Translations under genes and position numbers: made by a program | DNA from: Albugo candida | Taxonomy: Eukaryota; Oomycota; Peronosporomycetes; Albuginales | Assembly (NCBI GenBank): GCA_040437565.1 | Contig: JBDOQK010000068.1 | Location: 1-64,000, forward strand | Direction: 5' to 3' | Length of the DNA: 64,000 bases | Part shown: positions 10,860 to 21,489 of the stretch, piece by piece | Position numbering within the stretch: the first letter of the stretch is position 1 | How the letters are laid out: each line of letters begins with the position of its first letter | The notes under the pieces: generated by a model | Database searches by the model: none | Seen by the model: only the letters and a program-made list of their open reading frames with translations | Told to the model about the DNA's origin: nothing

Positions 10860-11745
10860 TGATGACCTAAATTAAAGCCAGATGATCGGAACTTATCACT
10901 TATCTGAATGTCTAAGTCAGCTTCTATTTGTACTTTCGAAAAAGCGGAAAGTATGGCGTGTACGAATGATTTCGTAGTTACATATCACCACCGATTCAGA
11001 AACATCGAACAACATTGTTAAACCTGGTGACATTCTATTGTTCAATGTCATGCTACGAGCAACATTCCTCATCTGCGCTGTCGCGAATCAAATGAAGGCA
11101 GCATCCACGAATTTGATCGCTCTTACAAGCACTTGTCGATCATCATACCATAACCGGCTTGTTCGCACGTGATTTGCATATTCGTGAAGAAACGGGTCGA
11201 TTCTAGAAACGGAGGTTTTTCGCAGGTGAGCACCGAGCAACATGTGAGTGCAAATCTGGGCTATGGCTACGCTGGTAACATTTCAAAGCTGAAAAGAGAC
11301 ACGAAGGAGGCATTGGAGCTGGCACACTCAACACTAGGCAATGTAGAGTAATTGTGGGCATATTTGCTACAGCAAATACTAACATTGCGCAAAAGTCGTG
11401 GACGCGAGAACGTGTAGTTTGTCGGTCTGACAATTCAAGCGTAATATAAATCAAGTGCACATATACAGACAGCAAATTACATACATTAGAAGCTAGGGAA
11501 GTGATACCACCAGCGAATCAGCAAATCTTTAATTATACCCTACAACGAATGAGTGTAATACTGAATCTGATCATTCTTCTCGCTTATGATAATTAACGAA
11601 CAATCTTCAAAGAGAGAGCTCTCCTTTTATTACTTATCTGCTCGCTTATATAGACTTCAGCGCACACTCATGAAAAGGAAACTGGCTCTTTGCTCGTTCT
11701 CCACCTTATGGGTTGGTTCAGAAGGCACGTCCTAATTATTAGAAA
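10860..11745. other. Intergenic, nothing recognised
   Basis: Unique sequence to the right of duplication copy 1. Short frames only (for example 11,169-11,351 plus and 11,203-11,475 minus), without recognisable motifs. Confidence 0.5.
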
Positions 11746-11751
11746 TTTGAC

Positions 11752-12761
11752 CTATTAGTAAGGCTTCCGTTACTAAGGGATTCGGTGCAGCCACACACCC
11801 CTTTTGGTATAGCCACACACCGTAACTTTAATTAAAACACCGGTATCACCACACAGCCTCAATATCCTTTCGCCACACTCACTAAATTAAAACGAATTGA
11901 ATTAGGGCACACTCGCTAATTAAAATAATTGAATTAGGGAACCGGTATCGCTACACCCCCTAAATGGCTTAAATTGNNNNNNNNNNNNNNNNNNNNNNNN
12001 NNNNNNNNNNNNNNNNNNNNNNNNNNNNNNNNNNNNNNNNNNNNNNNNNNNNNNNNNNNNNNNNNNNNNNNNNNNNCCCCTAAATGGCTTAAATTGAATG
12101 GGAACCGTTATCACCACACCCACTGAAATAGGCCACAACGGTGTAGTTGAAAAACTCATTTAGCCCTCTTAGAGCACATACTGGAGTGCACTCTTGACCG
12201 TAAGTCAGAAGTACCTTGGTACACAAAAAGTTGGCAGCTTAAGGTAACAGATTACATGAGAAGTTTGATTGTGCAGTCAATGTAGTATCGTGATTAGGGT
12301 ATTTGAAAGGCAACTACAACTACATAGTACGTTCCTAGCCTAGGCTGAAAGTGACGTATTCTACTTTCGTTGACGAAAGAGTTGTTTGTGGCTAAATTCT
12401 ATAGCTTGAATTCCCAGGTCCAACAAATATTGCAATAAAGAAAAAAACCGGGGCTTTACCATCTTCAGATTAAAACGTGACGCCTTCCACCATCTCAATC
12501 GTAGACATTCGCTTCAAGCGGTGTATAGGCTCTCCATACGTTCAATCTAATTGCCGATGCTAGGCACGTGACATGCTAAAAATAAGAAGAAATAAATTTT
12601 TATAGCAAAAATGCTCAGGTTTCCTATCATTTAGGGGGGTTGGGCGAGACCAGTTCCCATTTATTTAGGATATTGGAGGGGGTGGCGATACCGGCTTCCA
12701 TTATTACTTATACTTATTATATACGGGTTGTAAGTCAAAAATCTGGCTTCGTTACTGATAG
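11752..12761. mobile_element. Possible non-autonomous element with inverted, repeated ends
   Basis: The left side (about 11,780-12,130) carries several degenerate copies of a block of the form GGGAACCGGTATCGCYACAC followed by CCCCTAAAT. The right side (about 12,625-12,705) carries the same block in reverse orientation (TTTAGGGGG, GGTGGCGATACCGG). The outermost sequences, CTATTAGTAAGG at 11,752 and the reverse complement CTATCAGTAACG ending at 12,761, match at 10 of 12 positions. No coding capacity is seen. A MITE-like or other non-autonomous DNA element is the simplest reading, but target duplications are not clear. A 100-N gap sits within the left repeats. Confidence 0.4.
11977..12076. other. 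Assembly gap (100 N) with duplicated flanks
   Basis: The 20 bases before the gap (CCCCTAAATGGCTTAAATTG) are repeated exactly after it, within an already repetitive stretch. Confidence 0.85.
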
Positions 12762-12852
12762 ATCGTGTATCGAAAGAAGAATGGATAGATGAGGTATTGA
12801 CGGTAAGGTGCTTAGTTCACTATTAGCTAATCTAAGTCTTATTCCAACTATT

Positions 12853-12883
12853 ATGAAAGTAATGATACCAGCATTACTTTCAT
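12853..12883. repeat. Perfect 12-bp inverted repeat
   Basis: ATGAAAGTAATG and CATTACTTTCAT are perfect reverse complements separated by 7 bases. It lies in non-coding DNA with no adjacent gene end, so its role is unknown. Confidence 0.7.
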
Positions 12884-12987
12884 TTGTGACATGACTCGCT
12901 TTTGTAGTCTTTGCAAGTTATCAACCCGTACTGTTTTGCACAACATTTACCATTCACTTTTCGATTCTCTACCAAGCACCAACACAC

Positions 12988-13493
12988 ATGGTCTCTATTA
13001 CAAATATGATTGCCGAGATATTAGCACTGATTGCTTTTGGTTATGAATCGAAGGCATCCAATAACGCGATCTCAGGCTTCAGAAGCGAACGGAATCTCAA
13101 TCATGATCACATATCGTTCCTGCAATCAAAGGCTTGCCCTATAAAGCTAAAAGGGAATCCCCACAATGACTTCAACGATGTATGCGTGTACCACGTCGCG
13201 AAGCCGGCTCCTGGTCATATAACCACTCTCTCACCAGCGTGTGCGAAGCAATTTAAGGATACTGCACCGATATGAAGAACGTCGTTTCACCACATGGTGT
13301 CATGTTTGTTTTAAATTCCCCACTCAGGAAGATCCTTCAACCTGATAATAAAGATATGGATCATTTGATATATCAGGGACATGTCTGCGAACACATAAAG
13401 AACACCTATTCTATCCTTCGAATATTCGACTTTAAACCTCACGAACTCGTATACATGTTCTTTGTTTTGTCGTATGATCGAAGTACTTGTTAG
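12988..13493 (+). other. Two overlapping small ORFs, possible secreted-protein remnant
   Basis: A 95-codon frame (12,988-13,275) starts with an ATG and a moderately hydrophobic stretch (MIAEILALIAFGY), followed by a segment with three Cys residues. A second frame of 73 codons (13,272-13,493) overlaps its stop by four bases. Together they could be one small secreted protein interrupted by a frame change, or unrelated chance frames. I recognise neither. Confidence 0.25.
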
Positions 13494-13499
13494 TAGGAA

Positions 13500-14245
13500 T
13501 GAACCTGGTAATTGCTAATACATTTCACGTTCGTCTTCCCGGTCCACTTGTTTTGACCTAGCTTCAATGCAAATGATCCAGCTTGTGAAGTTTTAGCGTC
13601 TATAAGGAATTTCCTGAAGATTTAAACTCAGGATGGTATGATTTCATCAACTAGGTTACCCTTGAAGAGAATCATGGCGTGTTTTGCTATGCCGTCAGAC
13701 AGTGCTAGCAAGGATACGTAGCTCCGAGAGCATACAGCGTAGACTTTTGCATAGAGCAGGGACATCTTCCAGGGCCATATCGTTTTGATACGAAAGAAGT
13801 GACATTGTAGCAAGCGTATCTTTCCCCATTCGAGTCTTGCAGAGTAGCGGCAAGTAGATGAAGCAATGAACATGCGATGGGTAGTCAGATAGTACAGAAA
13901 CATTTGAGACGCATACTGCACAACGTGAGTTCGACAGCGAAGATGTCCGACGTCCAAAAGCACTTTGGTTTTTTTTACAAATTGTTTGGACCTGGCTCGT
14001 GGACCTAAATATCCCAGGGCATGATGATATGATCCAGGCTATCGCTTCTGGCCACAGACTTTGGAATAGGTATCAGAGAAAGATGAAGAAATGGAACGTG
14101 TGGGGTGATTGCTTGGAAAGCGTACATGCGGTTAAGATCTCGGTAAATCAAGTCACACGAAAGCGTATCTGATGATATCGCGATATATCTCAAAATCATG
14201 CGAGCTCTAAATTTGGAAGAAGCTGCGGCATCCCAATTAAAGAAA
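13500..14245. other. Intergenic, nothing recognised
   Basis: Open frames at 13,628-13,963 and 14,005-14,298 on the minus strand have no recognisable motifs. I make no gene call. Confidence 0.4.
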
Positions 14246-14249
14246 CGTA

Positions 14250-14336
14250 TCAAAGTACAAAAGTACAAAACCAAAAGTACAAAAGTACAGGGGATCAAAA
14301 GTACAAAAGTACAAAATCAAAAGTACAAAAGTACAA
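14250..14336. repeat. AAAAGTAC-type minisatellite
   Basis: About nine copies of an 8-9-bp motif, (C)AAAAGTAC, with small interruptions such as AACC and GGGGATC. It is a local tandem repeat in otherwise unique DNA. Confidence 0.85.
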
Positions 14337-14339
14337 TTT

Positions 14340-15085
14340 GCTGAACTCATGTTCGGTCCCGAGCCTGTGAGTGCTCTTAGTGCGTCACTTTGGTTCGAAT
14401 CAGCACAGCCGTACGCAACGGCTATATCAATCCCACCTGTGCGTTACCGGTACATGAAATCATTGTCTATTGTCGAGTTAGGCTCAATCCATCTCGCAGA
14501 TAACTTCTTCATACAACCAATGCCATACGCGCTCAAATTTTGCTCACCCTCGACATTTGCTGCTTCGCGTCAAATTATAGAGTAAAGCTCGTGTAAATCA
14601 GCCATAGCCAACAGAAGACAGCTGCATGTATCAGCGCATTCACTTTTCCGTGCACATAACCTTCCACTTTTACTGTTCAAATGTTAAACTATCGACGTTC
14701 ACGACGGCATTCAAATTGACAGAGTCTGAATTTATTGACTTTAGCAGCAGAAATTTGCCAATGCTCCAGAGGTTGACTGTGATCATCGTTACCCTCGAAA
14801 CGATAAGAATATACACATTTGATGAAGAGGGTTCACGTCTTCGAAATGCAATCGCTCTGACTATCTTTCGAGCACTCTTTTAAAGACTGATATAACTCGA
14901 TCACAGTTCACTGCCCACTTGAACGAGAATGATTGCTTCGGGATGTTGATGGAGTCTCCTGTTAACCAATTGCTGATAATACACGACAATAACACTGAAT
15001 CTTCCGTTCTAGTCGGTGTACTGCTTTGAAAATACAAATATACGTCGTTGTCGAAAGATCACTACACGACCCAAATCGTCGGTTC
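14340..15085. other. Intergenic, nothing recognised
   Basis: Frames at 14,349-14,585 and 14,626-14,883 (plus strand) are short and without known motifs. Nothing else stands out before the repeats at 15.09 kb. Confidence 0.4.
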
Positions 15086-15686
15086 TAAGGTTATACAAAC
15101 GTGTTAGGCGTCACGCAAAATAAGAAACACTCTCACTGCAGGTTGCATTCATTTGCGCTTAATTCACTGAGACGTCTGTCGCCTAAGGATGCGTGTCGAG
15201 AATGAGAATGAAGCTCTAAATAATGAGATTTCATACTCAATCACTTGTGTGCTGTTGCAATTTCATTGCAATTTGAAGATATTCATAGACGTACTAAATG
15301 ATGCACATGGCGCTTGTAACTTCAATTTGTAAAGCGCGTGTGCTTGTTCGTCGACAAGTGGTCAAGTGAGCTCAATGCCTTCAGTTGACACAGTTGGAAG
15401 CAAAAGATTGGCCACAAGCTTAAAATCTCTCGCCGGTTGTGCTCAGTGTCGATAATAACGCATCGTCCAGAAGCTTCTCTCAGATTTTTTGGAAATGTTA
15501 CTACTGTTCCTCGAATTAAATGACGAGGTTTCGGAATGTTGACGACTTTAAGAATGCTCGATCCACACAGGAATTCTCGCAAATGAATCAAAATATAAGT
15601 AATGCGTTGTATGAAAGAAGTGGATCACTTGATGCTCGAACACCATTTGACCCAAAAAACAATTCCACTCCAACTCTGACGATTTC

Positions 15687-15786
15687 NNNNNNNNNNNNNN
15701 NNNNNNNNNNNNNNNNNNNNNNNNNNNNNNNNNNNNNNNNNNNNNNNNNNNNNNNNNNNNNNNNNNNNNNNNNNNNNNNNNNNNNN
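15687..15786. other. Assembly gap (100 N) between diverged repeats
   Basis: The flanks repeat one another with substitutions, unlike the exact overlaps at other gaps. Confidence 0.85.
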
Positions 15787-17197
15787 TAAGGTTATACAAA
15801 CGTGTTAGGCGTCACGCAAAATAAGAAACACTCTCACTGCAGGTTGCGTTCATTTGCGCTTAATTCACTGAGACGTCTGTCGCCTAAGGATGCGTGTCGA
15901 GAATGAGAATGAAGCTCTACATAATGAGATCTCATACTCAGTCACTTGTGTGCTGTTTGAATTCATTGCAATTTGAAGATATTCATACACGTACACAATG
16001 ATGCACATGGCGCGTGTACCTGCAATTTGTAAAGGGAGTGTGCTTGTTCGTCGACAAGTGGTCAAGTGAGCTCAATGCCTTCAGTTGACACAGCTGGAAG
16101 CAAAAGATTGGCCACGAGCTTACAATCTCTCGCCGGTTGCGCTCAGTGTCGATAATAACGCATCGTCCAGAAGCTTCTCACAGCTTTTTTTGAAATGTTA
16201 CTACTGCCCCTCCGATGAAATAACGAATTAAATGACGAGGTTTCGGAATGTAGACGACTTTATGAATGCTCGATCCACACAGGAATTCTTGCAAATGAAC
16301 CAAAATATAAGTAACGCGTTGTAGGAAAGAAGCGGACCACTTGATGCTCAAACACCATTTGACCCTACATACAATTTTCCACTCCAAGTCTGACGATTTC
16401 CTTCATAGGCCAATCTCCATATTGGAAGTGCAAAACAAAGTAAAACAGGGGTTGCTGCACTGTATTGGTGAATGGTGTGGGAGACAGACCTGGACCGAGT
16501 CAGGACGATGAGTTGTAATATTTGGAAATAGCTCCAGAACCATATCGCACGTACAGTCAATTCATAACCGGTGATACGATTTGGAAAGGAAAATGTACAC
16601 GTAAAAGTAGCACGCCACATGATCAGCGGCCGCTAGTCGATACATTGGAAAAGCTGATCCAGAAGGAACCTTACCAACGCTGTTCTAAGTCGGTGCAATT
16701 GCAGGAGGTACCTACACCACAGCTTATGTATCGTACCCTTCTCTTCACCTCTTCAAAATTTTGATCCATGTGCATCGATTCGATTAGATCGTCCCAATGT
16801 GCACCACTGGTTTCTATGGTACTCGTGGACGAGTACGTTACCACTCAATCTCCTCGTCATTATCTCGTTACCAGCTTAGTATCCACTCCCTTCATCCGTT
16901 CTCATGACCACGAGCAAGGCGCGAGCCACCGGCGTACAACTTTCATTGTGGCGTCTCTCCGTCCGGCACTCTGTACATTTGCGGCAGCTCACGTTGCAAA
17001 AGCCGGTTCTTTCCTTATGAGTTCAGGTACCCTTATTCCTCATAACAGTAAAAACGCTGACTTCATACCGATAGGCAATCGCTGCGAAGGCATACGGAGT
17101 CTGTGTTCCCACCTGTGATACAATAGTCGGTCCAGGAAAAAAGTGTTGGCACAAGTAGAGCACGATACATTTCAATTCTGGTGACTAAAAGTCAATA

Positions 17198-17297
17198 NNN
17201 NNNNNNNNNNNNNNNNNNNNNNNNNNNNNNNNNNNNNNNNNNNNNNNNNNNNNNNNNNNNNNNNNNNNNNNNNNNNNNNNNNNNNNNNNNNNNNNNN
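17198..17297. other. Assembly gap (100 N) between diverged repeats
   Basis: About 1.02 kb before the gap is repeated after it with scattered differences. Both copies end at GTGACTAAAAGTCAATA. Confidence 0.85.
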
Positions 17298-18319
17298 CTC
17301 TCAGATTTTTTTGGAAATGTTACTACTGTTCCTCCAATGAATTAACGAATTAAATGACGAGGTTTCGGAATGTTGACGACTTTAAGAATGCTCGATCCAC
17401 ACAGGAATTCTCGCAAATGAACCAAAATATAAGTAATGCGTTGTATGAAAGAACTGGATCACTTGATGCTCGAACACCATTTGACCCAAAAAACAATTCC
17501 ACTCCAACTCTGACGATTTCCTTCATAGGCCAATCTCCATATTGGAAGTGCAAAACAAAGTAAAACAGGGGCTTGCTGCCCTGTATTGGTGAATGGTCTG
17601 GGAGACAGACCTGGACCGAGTCAGGACGGTGAGTTGTAATATTTGGAAATAGCTCCAGAACCATATCGTACGGACAGTCAATTCATAGCCAGTAAAACGA
17701 TGTGGAAAGGAAAATGTACACGTAAAAGTAGCACGCCACATGATCAGCCGCCGCTAGTCGATACATTGGAAAAGCTGAGCCAGAAGGAACCTTACTAACG
17801 CTGTTCTAAGGCGGTGTAATTACAAGAGGTACCTACACCACAGCATATGTATCGTACCCTCCTCTTCATCTCTTCAAAATTTTGATCCATGTGCATCGAT
17901 TCGATTAGATCGTCCCAATGTGCACCGCTGCTTTCTATGGTACTGGTGGACGAGTACGTTACCACTCAATCTCCTCGTCATTATCTCGTTATCAGCTTAG
18001 TATCCACTCCCTTCATCCGTTCTCATGACCACCAACAAGGCGCGAGCCACCGGCGTACAACTTACATTGTGGCGTTTCCCCGTCCGGCACTCTGTACATT
18101 TGCGGCAGCTCAGTTGCAAAAGCCGGCTCTTTCCTTATGAGTTCAGGTAACCTTATTCCTTATAGCAGTAAAAACAGTGACTTCATACCGATAGGCAATC
18201 GCTGCGAAGGCATACGGAGTCCGTGTTCCCACCTGTGATACAATAGTCGGTCCAGGAAAAAAGTGTTGGCACAAGTAGAGCACGATACATTTCAATTCTG
18301 GTGACTAAAAGTCAATATC

Positions 18320-18598
18320 TAATTGATGAAGTGAATTGTGCGCTTGTTATCTAATTGAGAACGTTGTCAACACGAATTACAACTACTGAGAGCATCTGAT
18401 CTGGATTTGCAGGAATTGAAGAGCGTCGCTCCTCACTCAGGAGGTGAGAAATCCAGATCAAGCTCGCAGCAGTACAAAATGCATGCGATCATCCAAGTTG
18501 GAAACTCTCAGGAGCAATTTTGCTTTTCACAGGCCGCAGAAATATCATAATTCGTCATTTGATAATCTTAAACCTAAATTTCATTGATCCGAATCAAA
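18320..18598. other. Unique spacer before duplication copy 2
   Basis: No gene or repeat seen. Homology to copy 1 starts at about 18,599. Confidence 0.5.
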
Positions 18599-19056
18599 TA
18601 TTGCTTATCGGTCTACTGGTGTGTTCTTACAATATACAAGACATGGTCTTGATTGTGATTGCGTCAAAAGCCTTCATGTGAGGGGATGCATGCTGGAAGA
18701 GATATAAAAGCCTTCAAGCTATCAAAAAGTTTGAGAATGCCTATAGCTAGCTGGCTGCAATTACGTACATAACCGAGTGCAGCTAGATAAATTGATAATA
18801 TGCTGTCACACATTCATGGATACCCATGAGCTGCATTTCAAAAGCAAGGACTGCATGTGAATTTTATATACGAAAGCACAGCTATACTTTAGGCAGCAAG
18901 TTCATGTCTAATAATGATGCTCCGATACCGACCATGAATAGTCGTGCTGAATACAAAAAATAGCGAAAGACTGAAAGCAAGCCGAAGCTTAGCGCAGAAA
19001 GTGAATCTTATCTTGCAGGGTATAAGGTCTGCCTGAATCCATCTAGTGTATGCTTT

Positions 19057-19932
19057 CTAGTCTTCTTTCAAACGACCAGTGGAGCGTGCACGTCCTGCTC
19101 TTGCACGTCCTTCTCTTGCACGTCCTGCTCTTGCACGTCCTGCTCTTGGGATTTCATTAGCGCCCGCCCAAGTGCTTATGACTGACCTTAGACCTTTGGT
19201 ACCGATATTTATAACTAGGGCCCCTGTATATCCCTCCAGGACAAATTTGACGCTGTCTGAGATGAATTTGCTGGTTGAAAACTCGCTTTCCGGATAGGGC
19301 TCACAAAACCACCATTCATACATAAAGCTTACGAGTTCGACAGCCATAACAGCACTTGGCGATGGCCAAATCGCATGCATAGTGGACAAACTCGGTAGTA
19401 GATTCTGAATATCATACAGAGCGGTATAAACAGCTTCACCAACTTTTGAACAGAAATCCTTCTTCGGCGACTCGGGATCAGATTTCTGAGCGCACGCATG
19501 CATTTGCAGTTCTAGTACCTTCTTTTCGAAGACAGCATCGTCTAGTGGGCCGCTTTTATAAAGCCCAAGTTTAGGATCATATTCGACAGATTTAAGCATG
19601 ATCTTAATTGCTTCTATTTCCAATTTCTCCGGTGGAAGGCTTTGTGGCATAGGTTGACGGTTTGGTATGAGATATGTAAGCAGATTTGCAAGTTGTTGGC
19701 CCAGATTTACGAATATGCGTTTTATCGCCGCGCATATATCATCAGCTATGACCAAACAATGTTGTGCACTATATTCCAATACTTCGATGAAAACCTCTTT
19801 TGCCCGCTTGCCAAAGTGAGGCTCAGCTTCCTCCATGGCATTTGATTCCTCCAAGGTATTTGAGAAAGCCTTGTGGTGAGTTTGCGCGTGTAAGCAAACA
19901 AGGCTGAGTAGTATGGCTAGTGTTCGTAGCAT
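19057..19932 (-). CDS. Secreted protein with C-terminal RAGRA repeats, function unknown
   Basis: A 291-aa protein starting at the ATG at 19,932, where MLRTLAILLSLVCLHA makes a classical signal peptide with likely cleavage before QTHHK. An in-frame start 29 codons upstream would bury this leader, so I prefer the internal one. The mature part is mixed helical and acidic with a few Cys and no known domain. The last 30 or so residues are a basic tail of five-residue RAGRA/REGRA repeats, encoded by a 15-bp minisatellite at 19,088-19,147. The paralogue at 4.85-5.61 kb lacks the repeat array. A subtelomeric, secreted, duplicated gene in a presumed plant-pathogenic oomycete fits a candidate effector. 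That is inference: I see no RxLR or CHxC motif. Confidence 0.75.
   Translation of the reverse strand: MLRTLAILLSLVCLHAQTHHKAFSNTLEESNAMEEAEPHFGKRAKEVFIEVLEYSAQHCLVIADDICAAIKRIFVNLGQQLANLLTYLIPNRQPMPQSLPPEKLEIEAIKIMLKSVEYDPKLGLYKSGPLDDAVFEKKVLELQMHACAQKSDPESPKKDFCSKVGEAVYTALYDIQNLLPSLSTMHAIWPSPSAVMAVELVSFMYEWWFCEPYPESEFSTSKFISDSVKFVLEGYTGALVINIGTKGLRSVISTWAGANEIPRAGRARAGRAREGRARAGRARSTGRLKED
19088..19147. repeat. 15-bp coding minisatellite, four units
   Basis: Four tandem copies of GCACGTCCTGCTCTT, one with a single change, encode RAGRA repeats at the C-terminus of the secreted protein on the minus strand. The unit length is a multiple of three, so copy-number change keeps the frame. Confidence 0.95.
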
Positions 19933-20019
19933 CTGGGCACTAAATAGTGAATACGCGAATGATGAGTGAGTAGTGTTTGTGAGAAAAAGACAAAGGTGGA
20001 CACATCCAACGTTTGACAT

Positions 20020-21180
20020 TCCATATCGAATGTTCCACTATTTTAAACATGTTGATTGAGACTAGTGCATGGTAAAATACATTTTCGCATGCGTTCGGTC
20101 GATCCCAACTAGTTCATTGAAATGATTTTTCAGTCACCAAGTTTTCATGATTTAGAGTTGTGCATCAGAAATATCGTGAGAGTCTGAGCCATTCCGGCGA
20201 ATACGCGCACGAGACGCCATGGCAGGTGTTTGATCACGATGCAACCCTGCCATTGGGCAAATATCCAATATTGATGCTTTGTATTGTCAAAGAGACTATG
20301 GAATGTGGGTATTCCTTGCAATTTTTTCGTTGTGTAACCCTTCGTAGAATTGGGCTTACCTACACCAAACCACTACTACATTGTGCTTTCTAATAAAGAT
20401 TTCGCTCTGCTTGTAGTCAAAACTTTCAGCCTGTCACGTCTGCGCTTCCAATACTACTGGATACTTATGTGAATCCTTGCGTGCTCACCCTCAAGCGTTG
20501 GTTGCTAGAAATTGAGATTGTGCTTACCTCGTAACCCGTACGTACAGCTTTGTACCGCTTCATGCGTTCCTTTGTGCAGTAACCAGAAAAAGTTTCGATT
20601 AAAATAGATATCCTTAGCAAACAAAATGCCCCAGATTTGTTTCGACTTTCTTCAAAGGCATCCTCCGCGCATTCTTTCATCGCACACCTTCAAATATCGT
20701 CCCTGTCAGAATCTTATACCAGCTATTGGAATTCCGCAGAAATGTAGTGCGGATGGTGCCTATTGGTTGCTGCCGTCTTATCTAGTTGGTGATCTTTTGG
20801 CGCGCCGCATTGGGGATCATACATGCCCACGATGTGGAAAGTTGCGATTCCGTCTACCATAAAATAAGGCGACGATACAGGCAACAGTGCTGTGACATTC
20901 CATGCAAAGAATGATGTAATTCGATAGCATGACTATAAGACGGAGCGTACATTAGGCTCTTGCAAGATGGGTCAGCATCGGATGCATTTTGCCAGCCTTG
21001 TGGACTGTTCCAGAATTAACGCTCCATAGTTGTTCTTCTAACTTTCTGCGGAGAAAGTTGAAGATTAATCTCCGGATGATTCCGTACTAGAGAAGCAACT
21101 TATTCTACATTTACCGCTGCAACATAAAGCGACTGCAAATTATATCATAATGTGACACCTTATATGCCGCACTTTCAACG
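20020..21180. other. Non-coding part of duplication copy 2
   Basis: Aligns with about 5,700-7,160 of copy 1. No open frame is conserved between copies. It contains the single-arm version (about 20,876-21,030) of the copy 1 palindrome. Confidence 0.6.
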
Positions 21181-21188
21181 TCAACACG

Positions 21189-21483
21189 ATGCCTCCTCCT
21201 ATCCTTCCGATCGCCACATCCTTTCAGCTTGTGGCGCCATATTTTTTTGTCTTGCGCAATTGGTCGGCTTGTCGATTCGACAATCGACCGAAAAATAAGA
21301 TTGGACGGCAACAAAGAACCGATAAAAGCTGCCACAAACTTTGTGTACATAGACCCCTGGCAATACTCTATGCGTGATCATGTCGAATCTTTCGTTGACG
21401 TGAAAGACGAAACTGTCTTCGCGAGCAAGAAGAGTTCAGTCACAGGCACACTCGAAACTTTTGTCGCAGATACCGTAGCATAA
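21189..21483 (+). pseudogene. Copy 2 of the small hypothetical ORF, frame-disrupted
   Basis: An ATG at 21,189 gives MPPPILPIATSFQLVAPYFF, homologous to the leader of the ORF at 7,341. The later homologous part (PWQYSMRDHVESFVDVKDET) lies in another frame (21,229-21,483), so an indel separates the two halves. It also stops earlier than copy 1. The high similarity of the Lys/Thr-rich half between copies suggests recent duplication rather than strong constraint. Confidence 0.5.
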
Positions 21484-21489
21484 ATCTTG

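Larger units (their letters stand above)
15089..18317. repeat. Diverged repeat units split by two gaps (allelic or tandem)
   Basis: Sequence 15,089-15,686 matches 15,787-16,400, and 16,174-17,197 matches 17,298-18,317. There are scattered substitutions and small indels in each pair, a few percent by eye. Each pair is separated by exactly 100 N. Because the copies are not identical, they are either the two alleles of a heterozygous region laid end to end, or true tandem copies. Short frames recur in each unit (for example one starting MTRFRNVDDFKNARSTQEFS and one starting MCIDSIRSSQCAP), but they match nothing I know and open frames occur on both strands. Confidence 0.75.

Noticed and set aside
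14250-14336. A CRISPR-like array
   Set aside because: Units are 8-9 bp without spacers of uniform length. It is a minisatellite in a eukaryotic genome.
15520-18140. Protein-coding genes within the diverged repeat units
   Set aside because: Short frames recur in each unit because the DNA is repeated. They occur on both strands and match no family I know.
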